The translations under genes and the position numbers were made by a program. This document shows, piece by piece, positions 49,079 through 58,628 of a stretch of 64,000 nt of DNA. The first letter of the stretch is position 1, and each line of letters begins with the position of its first letter. The stretch is from Caballeronia sp. dw_276 (GTDB lineage Bacteria > Pseudomonadota > Gammaproteobacteria > Burkholderiales > Burkholderiaceae): contig NZ_JAAVUV010000012.1 in assembly GCF_018449635.1 (NCBI RefSeq), positions 124,001 to 188,000 on the forward strand, read 5' to 3'. The notes beneath the pieces were generated by a model. The model searched no databases. It was not told the DNA's origin and saw only the letters and a program-made list of their open reading frames with translations.

Positions 49079-49279
49079 ACGACGGCTCTCCCGGCAATTC
49101 AATAAAGATTTTGGAAACATTTCATCCTTCATTTCACCCTTCGCCTGGCCCATTGCCCAAACGGGCGCCGGAAGTTTCGAAGTCTTTCGGAGATCGCGCC
49201 ATTTCGTTCGGATGGTGACCAGAACGGTAAAAACGCATTACTATGAGAACCTTGAATTGTACTCTAGGGATGCCTAGCC

Positions 49280-49708
49280 ATGACCAATCCCGCCGATCTC
49301 AAAAATATCGGGCTGAAGGCAACCTTGCCCCGGCTCAAGATCCTCGAGATTTTCCAGCATAGTCCGGTGCGCCACCTGACTGCAGAAGACGTGTATCGCA
49401 ACCTGTTGCACGAAGAACTCGATATCGGTCTTGCAACCGTGTATCGCGTGCTCACGCAGTTCGAGCAAGCAGGTTTGCTATCACGCAGTAATTTCGAATC
49501 CGGCAAGGCCGTGTTCGAACTCAACGAAGGCTCACACCACGACCACCTGGTGTGTCTTGACTGCGGACTGGTCGAAGAGTTCTTCGACGCCGAGATCGAA
49601 AGCCGCCAACAGGATATCGCGAAAGAACGCGGTTTCAAGCTGCACGAACACGCGCTGGCACTGTATGGCACGTGCACGAAGGAACACTGTCCGCATCGGA
49701 AAAACTGA
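49280..49708 (+). CDS. fur: Ferric uptake regulator Fur
   Basis: A 142-aa metalloregulator. The winged-helix N-terminus ([29 protein letters not shown], then [15 protein letters not shown]) precedes the metal site with [11 protein letters not shown] and the C-terminal CTKEHC zinc pair. With Fe(II) it represses iron uptake genes. No perfect Fur box is visible in the short gap before it. Confidence 0.96.
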   Translation: MTNPADLKNIGLKATLPRLKILEIFQHSPVRHLTAEDVYRNLLHEELDIGLATVYRVLTQFEQAGLLSRSNFESGKAVFELNEGSHHDHLVCLDCGLVEEFFDAEIESRQQDIAKERGFKLHEHALALYGTCTKEHCPHRKN

Positions 49709-49729
49709 TTCACCGTAATGCCAGGAAAT

Positions 49730-49767
49730 AAAAAACCGCCGGTTCTTGCGAACCGGCGGTTTTTTTC
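49730..49767. terminator. Bidirectional terminator between fur and gap
   Basis: AACCGCCGGTTC-TTGC-GAACCGGCGGTT is a perfect 12-bp stem with A run before and T run after, so it can stop fur (plus) and gap (minus). Confidence 0.93.
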
Positions 49768-49782
49768 AATCTACTGCCTTGC

Positions 49783-50793
49783 TTACTTCGCGTTGGCCAA
49801 TGCCACGGCCGTGTCCAGCATGCGGTTCGAGAAACCCCATTCGTTGTCGTACCAGCTCGACACCTTCACCAGACGGCCCGAGACCTTCGTGAGCGTAGCG
49901 TCGAACGTCGACGATGCCGGGTTGTGGTTGAAGTCGATCGAAACCAGCGGCGCCGTGTTGTAGCCCAGAATGCCCTTCAGCGCGCCTTCCGATGCTTCCT
50001 TCATGATCGAGTTCACCTCGTCCACCGTCGTGTCGCGTGCCGCGATGAACGACAGGTCGACGATCGACACATTGATGGTCGGAACCCGAATTGCGTAACC
50101 GTCCAGCTTGCCGTTCAGTTCCGGCAGCACCAGACCGACCGCAGAAGCCGCGCCCGTCTTCGTCGGGATCTGGCTGTGCGTGGCCGAGCGCGCGCGGCGC
50201 AGGTCCTCGTGATACACGTCCGTCAGAACCTGGTCGTTCGTGTACGCATGGATGGTCGTCATCAGGCCGTTCACCAGGCCGATCTTGTCGTTCAGCGGCT
50301 TGACGAGCGGCGCGAGGCAGTTCGTGGTGCACGATGCATTCGAGATCACCGTGTCCGACGCCTTCAGCACGTGATGATTCACGCCATAAACGATGGTCGC
50401 ATCAACGTCCTTGCCGCCCGGCGCCGAGATGATCACCTTCTTCGCGCCGCCCTTGATGTGCGCGCTGGCCTTTTCTTTCGTCGTGAAAAAGCCCGTGCAT
50501 TCCAGCACGACGTCCACCTTCAGCTCGCCCCACGGCAATTCGGCCGGGTTGCGGTTCGCCAGCACGCGGATGCGGTCGCCGTTGACCACAAGGTAGTCGC
50601 CGTCCACCGACACTTCGCCCGGGAACTTGCCGTGCGCCGTATCGTATTGCGTCAGGTGAGCGTTCGTCTTGGCATCGCCCAGGTCGTTGATGGCAACGAT
50701 CTCGATGTCATGCTTCTTGCCGTTTTCGTACAAGGCGCGCAGCGTATTGCGGCCGATCCGGCCGTAGCCGTTGATTGCAACGCGAATCGTCAT
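49783..50793 (-). CDS. gap: Glyceraldehyde-3-phosphate dehydrogenase
   Basis: A 336-aa NAD-dependent GAPDH. The start [20 protein letters not shown] is the nucleotide-binding motif, [12 protein letters not shown] carries the catalytic Cys, and [15 protein letters not shown] is the conserved end. AGGAGA precedes the ATG. It follows tkt in the same direction and would use glyceraldehyde-3-phosphate made by Eda and transketolase. Confidence 0.97.
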   Translation of the reverse strand: MTIRVAINGYGRIGRNTLRALYENGKKHDIEIVAINDLGDAKTNAHLTQYDTAHGKFPGEVSVDGDYLVVNGDRIRVLANRNPAELPWGELKVDVVLECTGFFTTKEKASAHIKGGAKKVIISAPGGKDVDATIVYGVNHHVLKASDTVISNASCTTNCLAPLVKPLNDKIGLVNGLMTTIHAYTNDQVLTDVYHEDLRRARSATHSQIPTKTGAASAVGLVLPELNGKLDGYAIRVPTINVSIVDLSFIAARDTTVDEVNSIMKEASEGALKGILGYNTAPLVSIDFNHNPASSTFDATLTKVSGRLVKVSSWYDNEWGFSNRMLDTAVALANAK

Positions 50794-50861
50794 GGTCTAT
50801 CTCCTGATGGCTGAAAAAAAGTTCAGTTCGCCGCTGCCGGCACGCTCGTCAAAGCGTCCGT

Positions 50862-52892
50862 TCAGCCCGCGAGCGCGGCTTTCGCCGTCTCCACGACATG
50901 CTCGACGGTAAAGCCGAAATACTTGAAAAGCTCGCCGGCGGGCGCGGATTCGCCAAACGAATCGATGCCCACCACGCCGCCCTCGAGACCCACATACTTG
51001 CGCCAGAAATCGGTCACGCCCGCTTCGATCGCCACGCGCACCACGCCCCTCGGCAACACACGTTCGCGATATTCCGCGTCCTGCTGATCGAACACGTTGG
51101 TACACGGCATGGACACGATCCGCGCGCCGATGCCTTCCTGGGCCAGCTTCTCGGCCGCCTTCAGCGCCAGTTCGACTTCCGAACCTGTGGCGATCAGGAT
51201 GATCTTGCGTGCCGGAATGTCGTCGTTCCAGTCGCGCAGCACGTAGCCGCCCTTCGCGATATTCGCGATCTGGACGTCGTTACGTGCCGAGAACAACAGG
51301 TTTTGTCGCGTGAAGATCAACGCCGACGGTCCCTTGTAGTCAATCGCCGACGTCCACGCCACGGCGGTCTCAACGGTATCCGCCGGACGCCATACGTGTA
51401 AGTGCGGAATCAGCCGCAAGCTCGACGTTTGTTCGACCGACTGGTGCGTCGGACCGTCTTCGCCCAGACCGATGGAATCATGGGTGAACACGAAGATGGA
51501 CGGCGCTTTCATCAGCGCGGCCACGCGCAGCGCGTTGCGGCTGTAGTCCGAGAACGTCAGGAACGTGCCGCCAAACGGCCGATACCCGCCGTGCAGCACG
51601 ATGCCGTTAATAGCCGCGCTCATGCCGAATTCGCGCACGCCGTAATTGATGTGGTTGCCCCACTGGATCTGGTTCGAGGTCTCGCCGGCACGCACCGCCT
51701 TCGATGCCTTCCAGTTCGTCAAGTTCGAACCCGTCAGATCTGCCGAACCGCCGAGCAATTCCGGCAACGCGGCGGCAAGGCCGTCCAGCGTCTGCTGCGA
51801 TGCCTTGCGGGTGGCAATGGTCTCGCCCTTCTGATTCGCCGCTTCGATGATGTCCTTCGCGTCCTGCGCCCATTTCGCCGGCAACTCGCCGTTCATGCGG
51901 CGCACGAACTCGGCCGCTTCGGCCGAATGCTTTGCGCGGTAGGCATCGAATTGCTTGTTCCATTCGGCTTCGGCACGCGCGCCCGCTTCCTTCGCGTCCC
52001 ACGCTGCGTAGACTTCCTGCGGAATCACGAACGGGTCCCATGTCCAGCCCATTCCTGCGCGGGCGTCGGCGATTTCCTTCGCACCGAGCGGCGCGCCGTG
52101 CGAATCGTGGCTGCCCTGCTTGGTCGGCGCGCCTTTGCCGATGGTCGTGCGGCAGCAGATCAGCGTAGGCTTGTCCGAATTCTTGGCTTGCGCGATGGCC
52201 GCGTCCACGGCGTCGACGTTATGGCCGTCGACCGCGCGGACCACGTTCCAGCCGTACGCCTCGAAGCGCTTCGGGGTGTCGTCGTGGAACCAGTGTTCGA
52301 CATGGCCGTCGATGGAAATGCCGTTGTCGTCGTACAGCGCGATCAGCTTGTTCAGCTTCAGCGTGCCGGCGAACGAACAGGCTTCGTGCGAGATGCCTTC
52401 CATCATGCAGCCGTCGCCCAGGAACACGTAGGTGTGGTGATCGACGATCTTCGCGCCGTCCTTGTTGAACTCGGCGGCGAGGAGCGCTTCAGCCAGCGCC
52501 ATGCCGACAGCGTTCGCCAGACCTTGTCCGAGCGGACCGGTGGTCGTTTCCACGCCCGGCGTGATGCCGTATTCCGGATGGCCCGGCGTCTTCGAATGCA
52601 GTTGACGGAAATTCTTGAGTTCGTTGATCGGCAGGTCGTAGCCGGTCAGGTGCAGCAACGAGTACAGCAACATGGACCCATGACCATTCGACAAAACGAA
52701 ACGGTCGCGATCGGCCCAGTGCGGGTTACTTGGGTTGTGCTTCAGGTGACGCGACCAGAGCGCGACGCCGATCTCCGCCATGCCCATTGGCATGCCCGGA
52801 TGGCCTGAATTGGCCTGCTGCACGGCGTCCATTGCCAGCGCGCGGATTGCGTCGGCCATCAGGGTAGTCTGGCTGGAAGTCGGGGATGTCAT
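50862..52892 (-). CDS. tkt: Transketolase
   Basis: A 676-aa thiamine-diphosphate enzyme of the pentose phosphate pathway. Landmarks: [32 protein letters not shown], the cofactor motif [13 protein letters not shown], and [23 protein letters not shown] 52892 ([18 protein letters not shown]) is the family-like start; the longer in-frame start adds 17 non-conserved residues. Confidence 0.96.
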   Translation of the reverse strand: MTSPTSSQTTLMADAIRALAMDAVQQANSGHPGMPMGMAEIGVALWSRHLKHNPSNPHWADRDRFVLSNGHGSMLLYSLLHLTGYDLPINELKNFRQLHSKTPGHPEYGITPGVETTTGPLGQGLANAVGMALAEALLAAEFNKDGAKIVDHHTYVFLGDGCMMEGISHEACSFAGTLKLNKLIALYDDNGISIDGHVEHWFHDDTPKRFEAYGWNVVRAVDGHNVDAVDAAIAQAKNSDKPTLICCRTTIGKGAPTKQGSHDSHGAPLGAKEIADARAGMGWTWDPFVIPQEVYAAWDAKEAGARAEAEWNKQFDAYRAKHSAEAAEFVRRMNGELPAKWAQDAKDIIEAANQKGETIATRKASQQTLDGLAAALPELLGGSADLTGSNLTNWKASKAVRAGETSNQIQWGNHINYGVREFGMSAAINGIVLHGGYRPFGGTFLTFSDYSRNALRVAALMKAPSIFVFTHDSIGLGEDGPTHQSVEQTSSLRLIPHLHVWRPADTVETAVAWTSAIDYKGPSALIFTRQNLLFSARNDVQIANIAKGGYVLRDWNDDIPARKIILIATGSEVELALKAAEKLAQEGIGARIVSMPCTNVFDQQDAEYRERVLPRGVVRVAIEAGVTDFWRKYVGLEGGVVGIDSFGESAPAGELFKYFGFTVEHVVETAKAALAG

Positions 52893-53203
52893 GTCGAGTC
52901 CGGTAGGTCCTGAAAAGATCCTGGGATGATTCTGGAGACGCACCGGGCGAACGACGAAACCACGTTTTCAGCAACCGGAGCGACGAGAAACGGAGAGGAT
53001 CGGAAGCCGGTTATTCTAGCAGACGACTTATAGCCTCAGGCGCGACGTACGCCCGCAACCGGGCGCGAGAAAACGGGCCGGGTCGCGTTGCTCGGGCACG
53101 CTCCCTGCATCCGGCAACCGGGCGCAAGGCAATCGGGCCGGGCTTGATCCCGGAACCGCCATGGCACAATGCACGAACCAGCGCGCTCCGAGGAGATTTT
53201 GAA

Positions 53204-53617
53204 ATGACCGACCCCCGCCCCGCCGATGTCCCTTGGCTCACGCCGTATCTGACGGTTCGCGACGCACGCGTGAGCACGGGGTTCTATGAGCAGGCGCTAG
53301 GATTTGCAGTGCGCGACAGCGTCCACGACGACGGCGCTGTGATCCATGTCGAGATGACATATCGCGGACAGTTGATCCTGATGTTCGCACCGGAAGGCGC
53401 GTACGGGTCGCACGCAAAAACCCCGAAAAGCACGGGCCTGATGGCGCCACAATCGTTCTATTTGTACGTCGATGACGTCGATGCCGTTTATTCACGCGCC
53501 ATGGCCGTCGGCGCCAAGGGGCTGATCGAACCGCAAGACCAGTATTGGGGCGACCGGTTCGCGCAATTCGAAGACCCGGATGGGTATCGATGGGCCATCG
53601 CCCGGCATTTGAACTGA
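53204..53617 (+). CDS. VOC-family (glyoxalase/bleomycin-resistance fold) protein
   Basis: A 137-aa small metalloprotein-fold protein (WLTPYLTVRDARVSTGFYEQALGF at the start, YLYVDDVDAVYSRAMAVGA in the second half, FEDPDGYRWAIARH at the end). GAGGAG precedes ATG 53204. Substrate unknown. Such proteins range from isomerases to antibiotic-binding proteins. Confidence 0.85.
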   Translation: MTDPRPADVPWLTPYLTVRDARVSTGFYEQALGFAVRDSVHDDGAVIHVEMTYRGQLILMFAPEGAYGSHAKTPKSTGLMAPQSFYLYVDDVDAVYSRAMAVGAKGLIEPQDQYWGDRFAQFEDPDGYRWAIARHLN

Positions 53618-53679
53618 TCGCGGCCCTTCGTCCTCCTCTTTAGCCCGGGCGTCTCACGCACGTCCGGGCGCACCATTTG

Positions 53680-54417
53680 ATGCCACGCTTCTTCGTCTCC
53701 GGCCCGCTCGTTGCGGGCGAAATCACGCCGCTTCCCGACGATGTCGTCCGGCACGTCCATGTCCTGCGTCTGCAAACCGGCGACGCCATAACCTTGTTCG
53801 ATGGCACCGGCGGCGAGTACAACGCCCGGCTGCTCGAAATCGGCAAACGCGCGGCGACCGCGCACATCGAGGCCTTCTCCGATCATGATGCCGAACCGCC
53901 GTATCGCGTCACATTGGCGCAGGGTGTCGCGGGTGGCGACAAGATGGACTGGCTGATCGAAAAGGCCGTCGAACTGGGCGTTGCGTCCGTGATTCCTCTC
54001 ACGGCCGAACGCGGCGTCGTGCGGCTTTCCGGTGAACGCGCGATGCGCCGGCAAACCCATTGGCAAGCGTTGGCGCGCGCGGCGTGCGAGCAATGCGGGC
54101 GCAATCGGGTACCCGAAATTGCGCCCGCGCAGGATCTCGAAAAATGGCTGGATAGTCTGCCGCCCGCTCGGGACGGCGAGTTGCGCTTGTTGTTGTCGCC
54201 GAGGGCGGAGCTCGGTTTTGCGTCCCTTCCGGCGACGCCGCCATCCGCGCCGGTGACGTTTGCTATCGGCCCGGAAGCGGGGTTTTCTCCGGCGGAAGAA
54301 ACTTCCATCGCCGATGCCGGATTTGTCACGCTCGGCCTCGGACCTCGTGTGCTGCGCACGGAAACGGCCGGCATTGCCGTTCTGGCGGCGCTTGCTGCGC
54401 GATGGGGCGGATGGTGA
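53680..54417 (+). CDS. rsmE: 16S rRNA (uracil-1498-N3)-methyltransferase
   Basis: A 245-aa SPOUT-class methyltransferase. Landmarks: MPRFFVSGPL, HVHVLRLQTGDAITLFDGTGGEY (PUA-like N-domain), QGVAGGDKMDWLIEKAVELGV, and the knotted SAM site IGPEAGFSPAEE...LGPRVLRTETAGIAVLAAL. An in-frame TTG three bases upstream also exists; I use the ATG. Confidence 0.95.
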   Translation: MPRFFVSGPLVAGEITPLPDDVVRHVHVLRLQTGDAITLFDGTGGEYNARLLEIGKRAATAHIEAFSDHDAEPPYRVTLAQGVAGGDKMDWLIEKAVELGVASVIPLTAERGVVRLSGERAMRRQTHWQALARAACEQCGRNRVPEIAPAQDLEKWLDSLPPARDGELRLLLSPRAELGFASLPATPPSAPVTFAIGPEAGFSPAEETSIADAGFVTLGLGPRVLRTETAGIAVLAALAARWGGW

Positions 54418-54427
54418 TTCGGAATGC

Positions 54428-54477
54428 AAAAAGCCGGTCAGCGCCTGTATTCAACAGACGCCAACCGGCTTCCTTTT
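54428..54477 (+). terminator. Terminator after rsmE
   Basis: AAAGCCGGT and ACCGGCTT pair around a 24-base loop that itself has complementarity (GCGCCTGT/ACAGACGC), followed by CCTTTT. Confidence 0.75.
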
Positions 54478-54498
54478 GAAGCGATAAACCCGCGTTGC

Positions 54499-55065
54499 TC
54501 AGGCGAACGAGTAGAACACCCTGAACGCCACGCGCCGTTCCGCCCAGAATTCCGCAGCTTCACGAAACACGTCCAGAAGGGTTTCGCGCCCTTCCTTATC
54601 GAATTTCTGTGCCACCGGCAGCGCTTCCAGAACGATCACGAATCCCGGCTGCGAACCGGCCTTGTGCACCAGGTCGGTCAGGCTGTCGTACAGCGCGTCG
54701 TAATTCTTGCCAAAGTGCTTGGGAAACAAAAACGACGTCGCGATGGTTTCGAGCACTTCCTGCTTGCTCTGCGCCTGACCACAGTATGCGTACAGGAAAT
54801 GCTGGCCAAGTTTGCTCGCTTCGTCGGCGAGATCCTGAACGCGAAAAGCGCGAATCGACTGCACGATATTCGATCGTACCGTCTTGAAAAGACTCATAGA
54901 CCCCTCGTTCAATGATGACAGCGCCGTGCTCGGTTCGTCGTCGGGTCTGGTTTCGTCTGTCGTGCGGAGTCGCAAAACGCGCTGGAACATGTTGCCATCG
55001 CCGGCGAAAAGATCACCCGCGACACCGTTGTCGTGCGCGTAGATGTTGTCGCTCATGCCGTTCAT
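54499..55065 (-). CDS. Barstar-family ribonuclease inhibitor
   Basis: A 188-aa protein. The C-terminal ~115 residues match barstar: ETIATSFLFPKHFGKNYDALYDSLTDL (with the Asn-Tyr-Asp-Ala segment that plugs a barnase-type active site) and FVIVLEALP. The first ~65 residues are an unrelated, acidic extension. The start overlaps the ribonuclease stop as ATGA, so the inhibitor is coupled to its target. An alternative start three codons in (MSDNIYAHDNG) is possible. Expected to stay cytoplasmic and protect the cell. Confidence 0.9.
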   Translation of the reverse strand: MNGMSDNIYAHDNGVAGDLFAGDGNMFQRVLRLRTTDETRPDDEPSTALSSLNEGSMSLFKTVRSNIVQSIRAFRVQDLADEASKLGQHFLYAYCGQAQSKQEVLETIATSFLFPKHFGKNYDALYDSLTDLVHKAGSQPGFVIVLEALPVAQKFDKEGRETLLDVFREAAEFWAERRVAFRVFYSFA

Positions 55066-55589
55066 CCCGAAGTTAATCCCGCAATGCGTTTAAAACTCAC
55101 GTAATGGTCGTCGGTGTAAAAGCAGTTGTCGATCTGCCGACGGGGCCCGCCACATACGATCCGGCGTGCGCCGCGATCACGGGCGCGCGGCGTAGGAACG
55201 GTGTACTCATGGTAATAGCCGCGCGGATGCGGCGGCAACATACGCTCGCGATTGCCAAACACAACGCCGTCTTTCTCGAACGGGAACGGTCCGCCGGCTT
55301 CGATCCGCCGTAACGTCACAACGGCCTGTTTCGGCAATTGCGACGCGTCGACGGTCGCTTGCGACGTTTCCAGACCCGCTGATGCGGCATCGCGCCTGGT
55401 ATCTGCGCGCGGATCGCTTTGCGGCCTGTTCTTGTCTTGCAGCGCGAGCGGCGACTGGGCCTGCGACGCTGCTGCGGTATTGTTGCCGCCCGGGCTCTGC
55501 GAGTCCGGCGCGCTCTTGCCGCAGCCGCTCAGCGCAACCAAAAGCGCCGTCAGGAAACCACAAACCCATGCGCGCTTCACCAAACCCAT
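55062..55589 (-). CDS. Exported guanyl-specific ribonuclease (RNase Sa/barnase type)
   Basis: A 175-aa protein. A signal sequence with lipobox-like LSGC (Cys near residue 23) is followed by a ~65-residue Gln/Ser/Ala/Asp-rich linker. The catalytic domain (about 95-175) has the RNase Sa/T1-like pattern: FPFEKDGVVFGNRERMLP, then YYHEYTV (general-base Glu), RARDRGARRIVCG (catalytic Arg residues) and DDHYVSF (catalytic His). The enzyme should cut RNA after G. Lipidation would place it in the envelope. It precedes and overlaps its barstar-like inhibitor. Confidence 0.9.
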   Translation of the reverse strand: MGLVKRAWVCGFLTALLVALSGCGKSAPDSQSPGGNNTAAASQAQSPLALQDKNRPQSDPRADTRRDAASAGLETSQATVDASQLPKQAVVTLRRIEAGGPFPFEKDGVVFGNRERMLPPHPRGYYHEYTVPTPRARDRGARRIVCGGPRRQIDNCFYTDDHYVSFKRIAGLTSG

Positions 55590-55819
55590 CCCGCTTGAAA
55601 CCCCAAAAATTGACGACCATGAAAGACGTAAGGGTATCGCTAATGACAGCCGGAATCAATGTTGGTTCGGGCGATGCCCGTTTTTTAATCAACTTGCATG
55701 ACCGGATAAACCGCTTTCCTTCAGTGGTGCAGCGGTCTGCGGCATATGCACAAAATTTAGGGCGCGATCAAAATTAGGATTTGACTGAGGTATTTTTATC
55801 GCGCATGGGATAATAATTG

Positions 55820-55966
55820 GCTCAAGCGTGGCTTGGGGAGTGGAGCTAGCGTCGCCTCTCTGGTGAAGCTCTCACGGTCGGAGGATCGGAACCACCGCTG
55901 TTTGGAGGAGAAAGCAAATCCCCTTGCATGCCTCAAGCGTGCCGGATCGTCCGGCACGCTTTTTTT
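55820..55966 (+). ncRNA. Candidate small RNA, about 147 nt, unrecognised
   Basis: An extended -10 box TGGGATAAT (55806-55814) has a TTGACT upstream at a long spacing. The putative RNA runs to a textbook terminator GCGTGCCGGA-TCG-TCCGGCACGC plus seven T. Inside, GTGGAGCT pairs with AGCTCTCAC (about 55840-55875) and GGGGA near the 5' end pairs with TCCCC near 55919. CTCAAGCGTG occurs at both ends, so the 5' copy could compete for the terminator arm. No plus-strand gene follows, which argues for a free RNA rather than a leader. I do not recognise the family. Confidence 0.5.
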
Positions 55967-56008
55967 GTTTGCGGAGGCCATCTCTTTTCCGGCTTCATGC
56001 TCGCCAAT

Positions 56009-56045
56009 AAAAAAAGGGATCGCGATATTTCCGCAATCCCTTTTT
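56009..56045 (-). terminator. Terminator after maeB
   Basis: On the minus strand GGGATTGCGG pairs with CGCGATCCC and is followed by TTTTTTTAT. It lies about 35 bases after the maeB stop. Confidence 0.88.
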
Positions 56046-56076
56046 CACCAACGCAGCCCGCGGGCTCCCGCTACTC

Positions 56077-58383
56077 TTACCGCGCAACCGCTGTCGTATC
56101 CGCCACCAACAACGCCGTCATGTTGACGATGCGCCGAACCGTTGCGGACGCCGTCAGCACGTGAACCGGCTGAGCCGCACCCAAAAGGATCGGGCCGATG
56201 GCAATGTTGTTGCCGGCCGCCGTCTTCAGCAGGTTGTACGAGATGTTGGCGGCATCGATGTTCGGCAGCACGAGCAGGTTCGCGTCGCCTTCCAGGGTCG
56301 ATTCCGGCAGCACTTCGGCGCGCAAACGCGAATCCAGCGCCACGTCGCCGTGCATTTCACCGTCCACGTCGAGCTCCGGCGCGCGTTCTTTCAGCAATGC
56401 CAACGTTTCGCGCATCTTGATGGCGGACGGCGCGTTGCTCGTACCGAAATTGGAATGCGAAAGCAGCGCGATCTTCGGCACGATTCCGAAGCGGCGCACT
56501 TCCTCCGCCGCCATGATCGTGATTTCGCAAAGCTGTTCGGGCGTCGGGTCGACGTTCACGTGGGTATCGACAATGAAAATCTGGCGGCCCGGCAACACGA
56601 GCGCATTCATCGCGGCGTAGACGCTGCAGCCCGCCTTCTTGCCGATCACCTGATCAACAAAGTGCAAATGGCGATGCGTCGTGCTGATCGTGCCGCAGAT
56701 CATGCCGTCGGCCTCGCCCTTCTTCACCAGCATGGAGCCGATCAGCGTGGTGCGGCGGCGCATTTCCAGCTTCGCCATCTGCGCGCTGATGCCCTTCCTC
56801 GCCATCATGGTGTGATACGTCTGCCAGAAATCGCGATAACGCGAGTCGTGGTCGGTATCGACGACAGTGAAATCCACGCCCGGCGTCAGACGCAAACCGT
56901 ATTTCGCGATGCGCTGCGTGATCACCGCCGGACGCCCGATCAGGATGGGCTTGGCAATCTTCTCGTCCACCGCGATCTGCACCGCGCGCAACACGCGCTC
57001 TTCCTCGCCCTCGGCAAACACGATGCGCTTCTTGTCCGGCTCGACGCTGCGCGCGAGCTGGAACACGGGCTTCATGGTCGTGCCGCTGTGATACACGAAC
57101 TGCTGCAGATGCTGCTCATAAGCATCCATGTCTTCGATAGGACGCGTCGCCACGCCCGAATCCATGGCCGCCTTGGCAACCGCCGGCGCGATCTTCACGA
57201 TCAGGCGCGGATCGAAAGGCTTCGGAATCAGGTACTCGGGACCGAACGACAAATCCTGAATGCCATAAGCGGTCGCGACAATATCGCTTTGTTCCTGACG
57301 CGCCAATTCCGCGATTGCGTTCACGGCGGCGATTTCCATCTCGCGCGTGATCGTGCTCGCACCCGCATCCAGCGCACCGCGGAAGATGAACGGGAAACAC
57401 AGCACGTTGTTGACCTGGTTCGGATAGTCCGTGCGGCCGGTTGCCAGGACCGCGTCCGGGCGCACTTCCAGCGCGAGTTCCGGCAGGATTTCCGGCGTGG
57501 GATTGGCGAGCGCCAGAATCAGCGGCTTCGGCGCCATGTTCTTGACCATTTCCTGCTTGAGCACGCCACCGGCCGAAAGGCCGAGGAACACGTCGGCGCC
57601 TTCGATCACATCGGCGAGCGTACGTGCCGACGTTTCGCGCGCAAAACGATCCTTGTCCGGGTCCATCAGTTCGACGCGGCCCTTGTAAACCACGCCGGCC
57701 AGATCCGTCACGAAGATGTTCTCGAGTTTCATGCCGAGTTCCACCAGCAAGTCGAGACACGCAAGCGACGCCGCGCCCGCGCCCGAGGCCACGAGCTTCA
57801 CTTCATCGATCTTCTTGCCGACCACGACCAGGCCGTTGGTGATAGCCGCAGCAACCACGATGGCCGTACCGTGCTGGTCGTCGTGGAACACCGGGATCTT
57901 CATGCGCTTGCGGGCTTCGCGCTCCACGATGAAACAATCCGGCGCCTTGATGTCTTCGAGGTTGATGCCGCCGAACGTGGGTTCGAGCGCGCAGATCACA
58001 TCGACGAGCTTCATGGGGTCCATCTCGTTCAACTCGATGTCGAACACGTCGATGCCCGCAAACTTCTTGAACAGCACCGCCTTGCCTTCCATAACGGGCT
58101 TCGAAGCCAGCGGCCCGATGTTGCCGAGCCCAAGCACCGCCGTGCCGTTCGTCACCACGCCAACCAGGTTGCTGCGCGCGGTGAAGCGCGCGGCGTTCAG
58201 CGGGTTCGCAACGATCTCTTCGCACGCGAACGCGACGCCCGGCGAATACGCCAGCGCAAGATCGCGCTGGTTGATCATCTGCTTGGTCGGGGCGATCGCG
58301 ATTTTGCCGGGGGTCGGGAACTCGTGATAATCGAGCGCGGCTTCGCGGAGTTTGGCTTTGGCGTTATCTGCTGGCGTGGTCAT
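56077..58383 (-). CDS. maeB: NADP-dependent malic enzyme with C-terminal phosphotransacetylase-like domain
   Basis: A 768-aa protein. Residues about 15-430 form the malic enzyme (LALAYSPGVAFACEEI, TNGTAVLGLGNIGPLASKPVMEGKA, FHDDQHGTAIVVAAAITNGL, SGAGAASLACLDLL). Residues about 440-768 resemble phosphate acetyltransferase but in known MaeB proteins serve in regulation (often by acetyl-CoA). Length matches E. coli MaeB (759 aa). ATG 58383 (MTTPADNAKAKLREAALDYH) is preferred to the start 19 codons upstream. It is divergent from thiL. Confidence 0.94.
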   Translation of the reverse strand: MTTPADNAKAKLREAALDYHEFPTPGKIAIAPTKQMINQRDLALAYSPGVAFACEEIVANPLNAARFTARSNLVGVVTNGTAVLGLGNIGPLASKPVMEGKAVLFKKFAGIDVFDIELNEMDPMKLVDVICALEPTFGGINLEDIKAPDCFIVEREARKRMKIPVFHDDQHGTAIVVAAAITNGLVVVGKKIDEVKLVASGAGAASLACLDLLVELGMKLENIFVTDLAGVVYKGRVELMDPDKDRFARETSARTLADVIEGADVFLGLSAGGVLKQEMVKNMAPKPLILALANPTPEILPELALEVRPDAVLATGRTDYPNQVNNVLCFPFIFRGALDAGASTITREMEIAAVNAIAELARQEQSDIVATAYGIQDLSFGPEYLIPKPFDPRLIVKIAPAVAKAAMDSGVATRPIEDMDAYEQHLQQFVYHSGTTMKPVFQLARSVEPDKKRIVFAEGEEERVLRAVQIAVDEKIAKPILIGRPAVITQRIAKYGLRLTPGVDFTVVDTDHDSRYRDFWQTYHTMMARKGISAQMAKLEMRRRTTLIGSMLVKKGEADGMICGTISTTHRHLHFVDQVIGKKAGCSVYAAMNALVLPGRQIFIVDTHVNVDPTPEQLCEITIMAAEEVRRFGIVPKIALLSHSNFGTSNAPSAIKMRETLALLKERAPELDVDGEMHGDVALDSRLRAEVLPESTLEGDANLLVLPNIDAANISYNLLKTAAGNNIAIGPILLGAAQPVHVLTASATVRRIVNMTALLVADTTAVAR

Positions 58384-58628
58384 GAGGCGGCGGGCTTTAG
58401 GCAAGATTAGAATAGAAGTTCGAACGCATTGTAGCGCCAATCAAAGCCCGTCCCAGAAGGTGATACCCGCAATTCCGGGCGCATGGCCCATTCGGACAAG
58501 GCTTCGAAAGGCGGCAGAAAGCACATGCCTCTCAGCGGTTCACGCCGCTAAATCCTTTTATTGAGATGAAACGCGCGCCAACGCGAGCGCATCGTCCCCA
58601 ACTCTCTTTCGACATTGCCGGACCGCCG

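Larger units (their letters stand above)
55590..56076. other. Intergenic region between the ribonuclease gene and maeB
   Basis: This 487-base gap lies between the start of the ribonuclease gene and the end of maeB, both on the minus strand. It contains a candidate plus-strand small RNA with its own promoter and terminator, and the maeB terminator. No protein gene is credible. Confidence 0.7.

Noticed and set aside
55820-55966. 6S RNA, SRP RNA or tmRNA identity for the small RNA candidate
   Set aside because: It lacks the SRP tetraloop signature and a tRNA-like end, and is shorter than typical 6S RNA. I left it unnamed.
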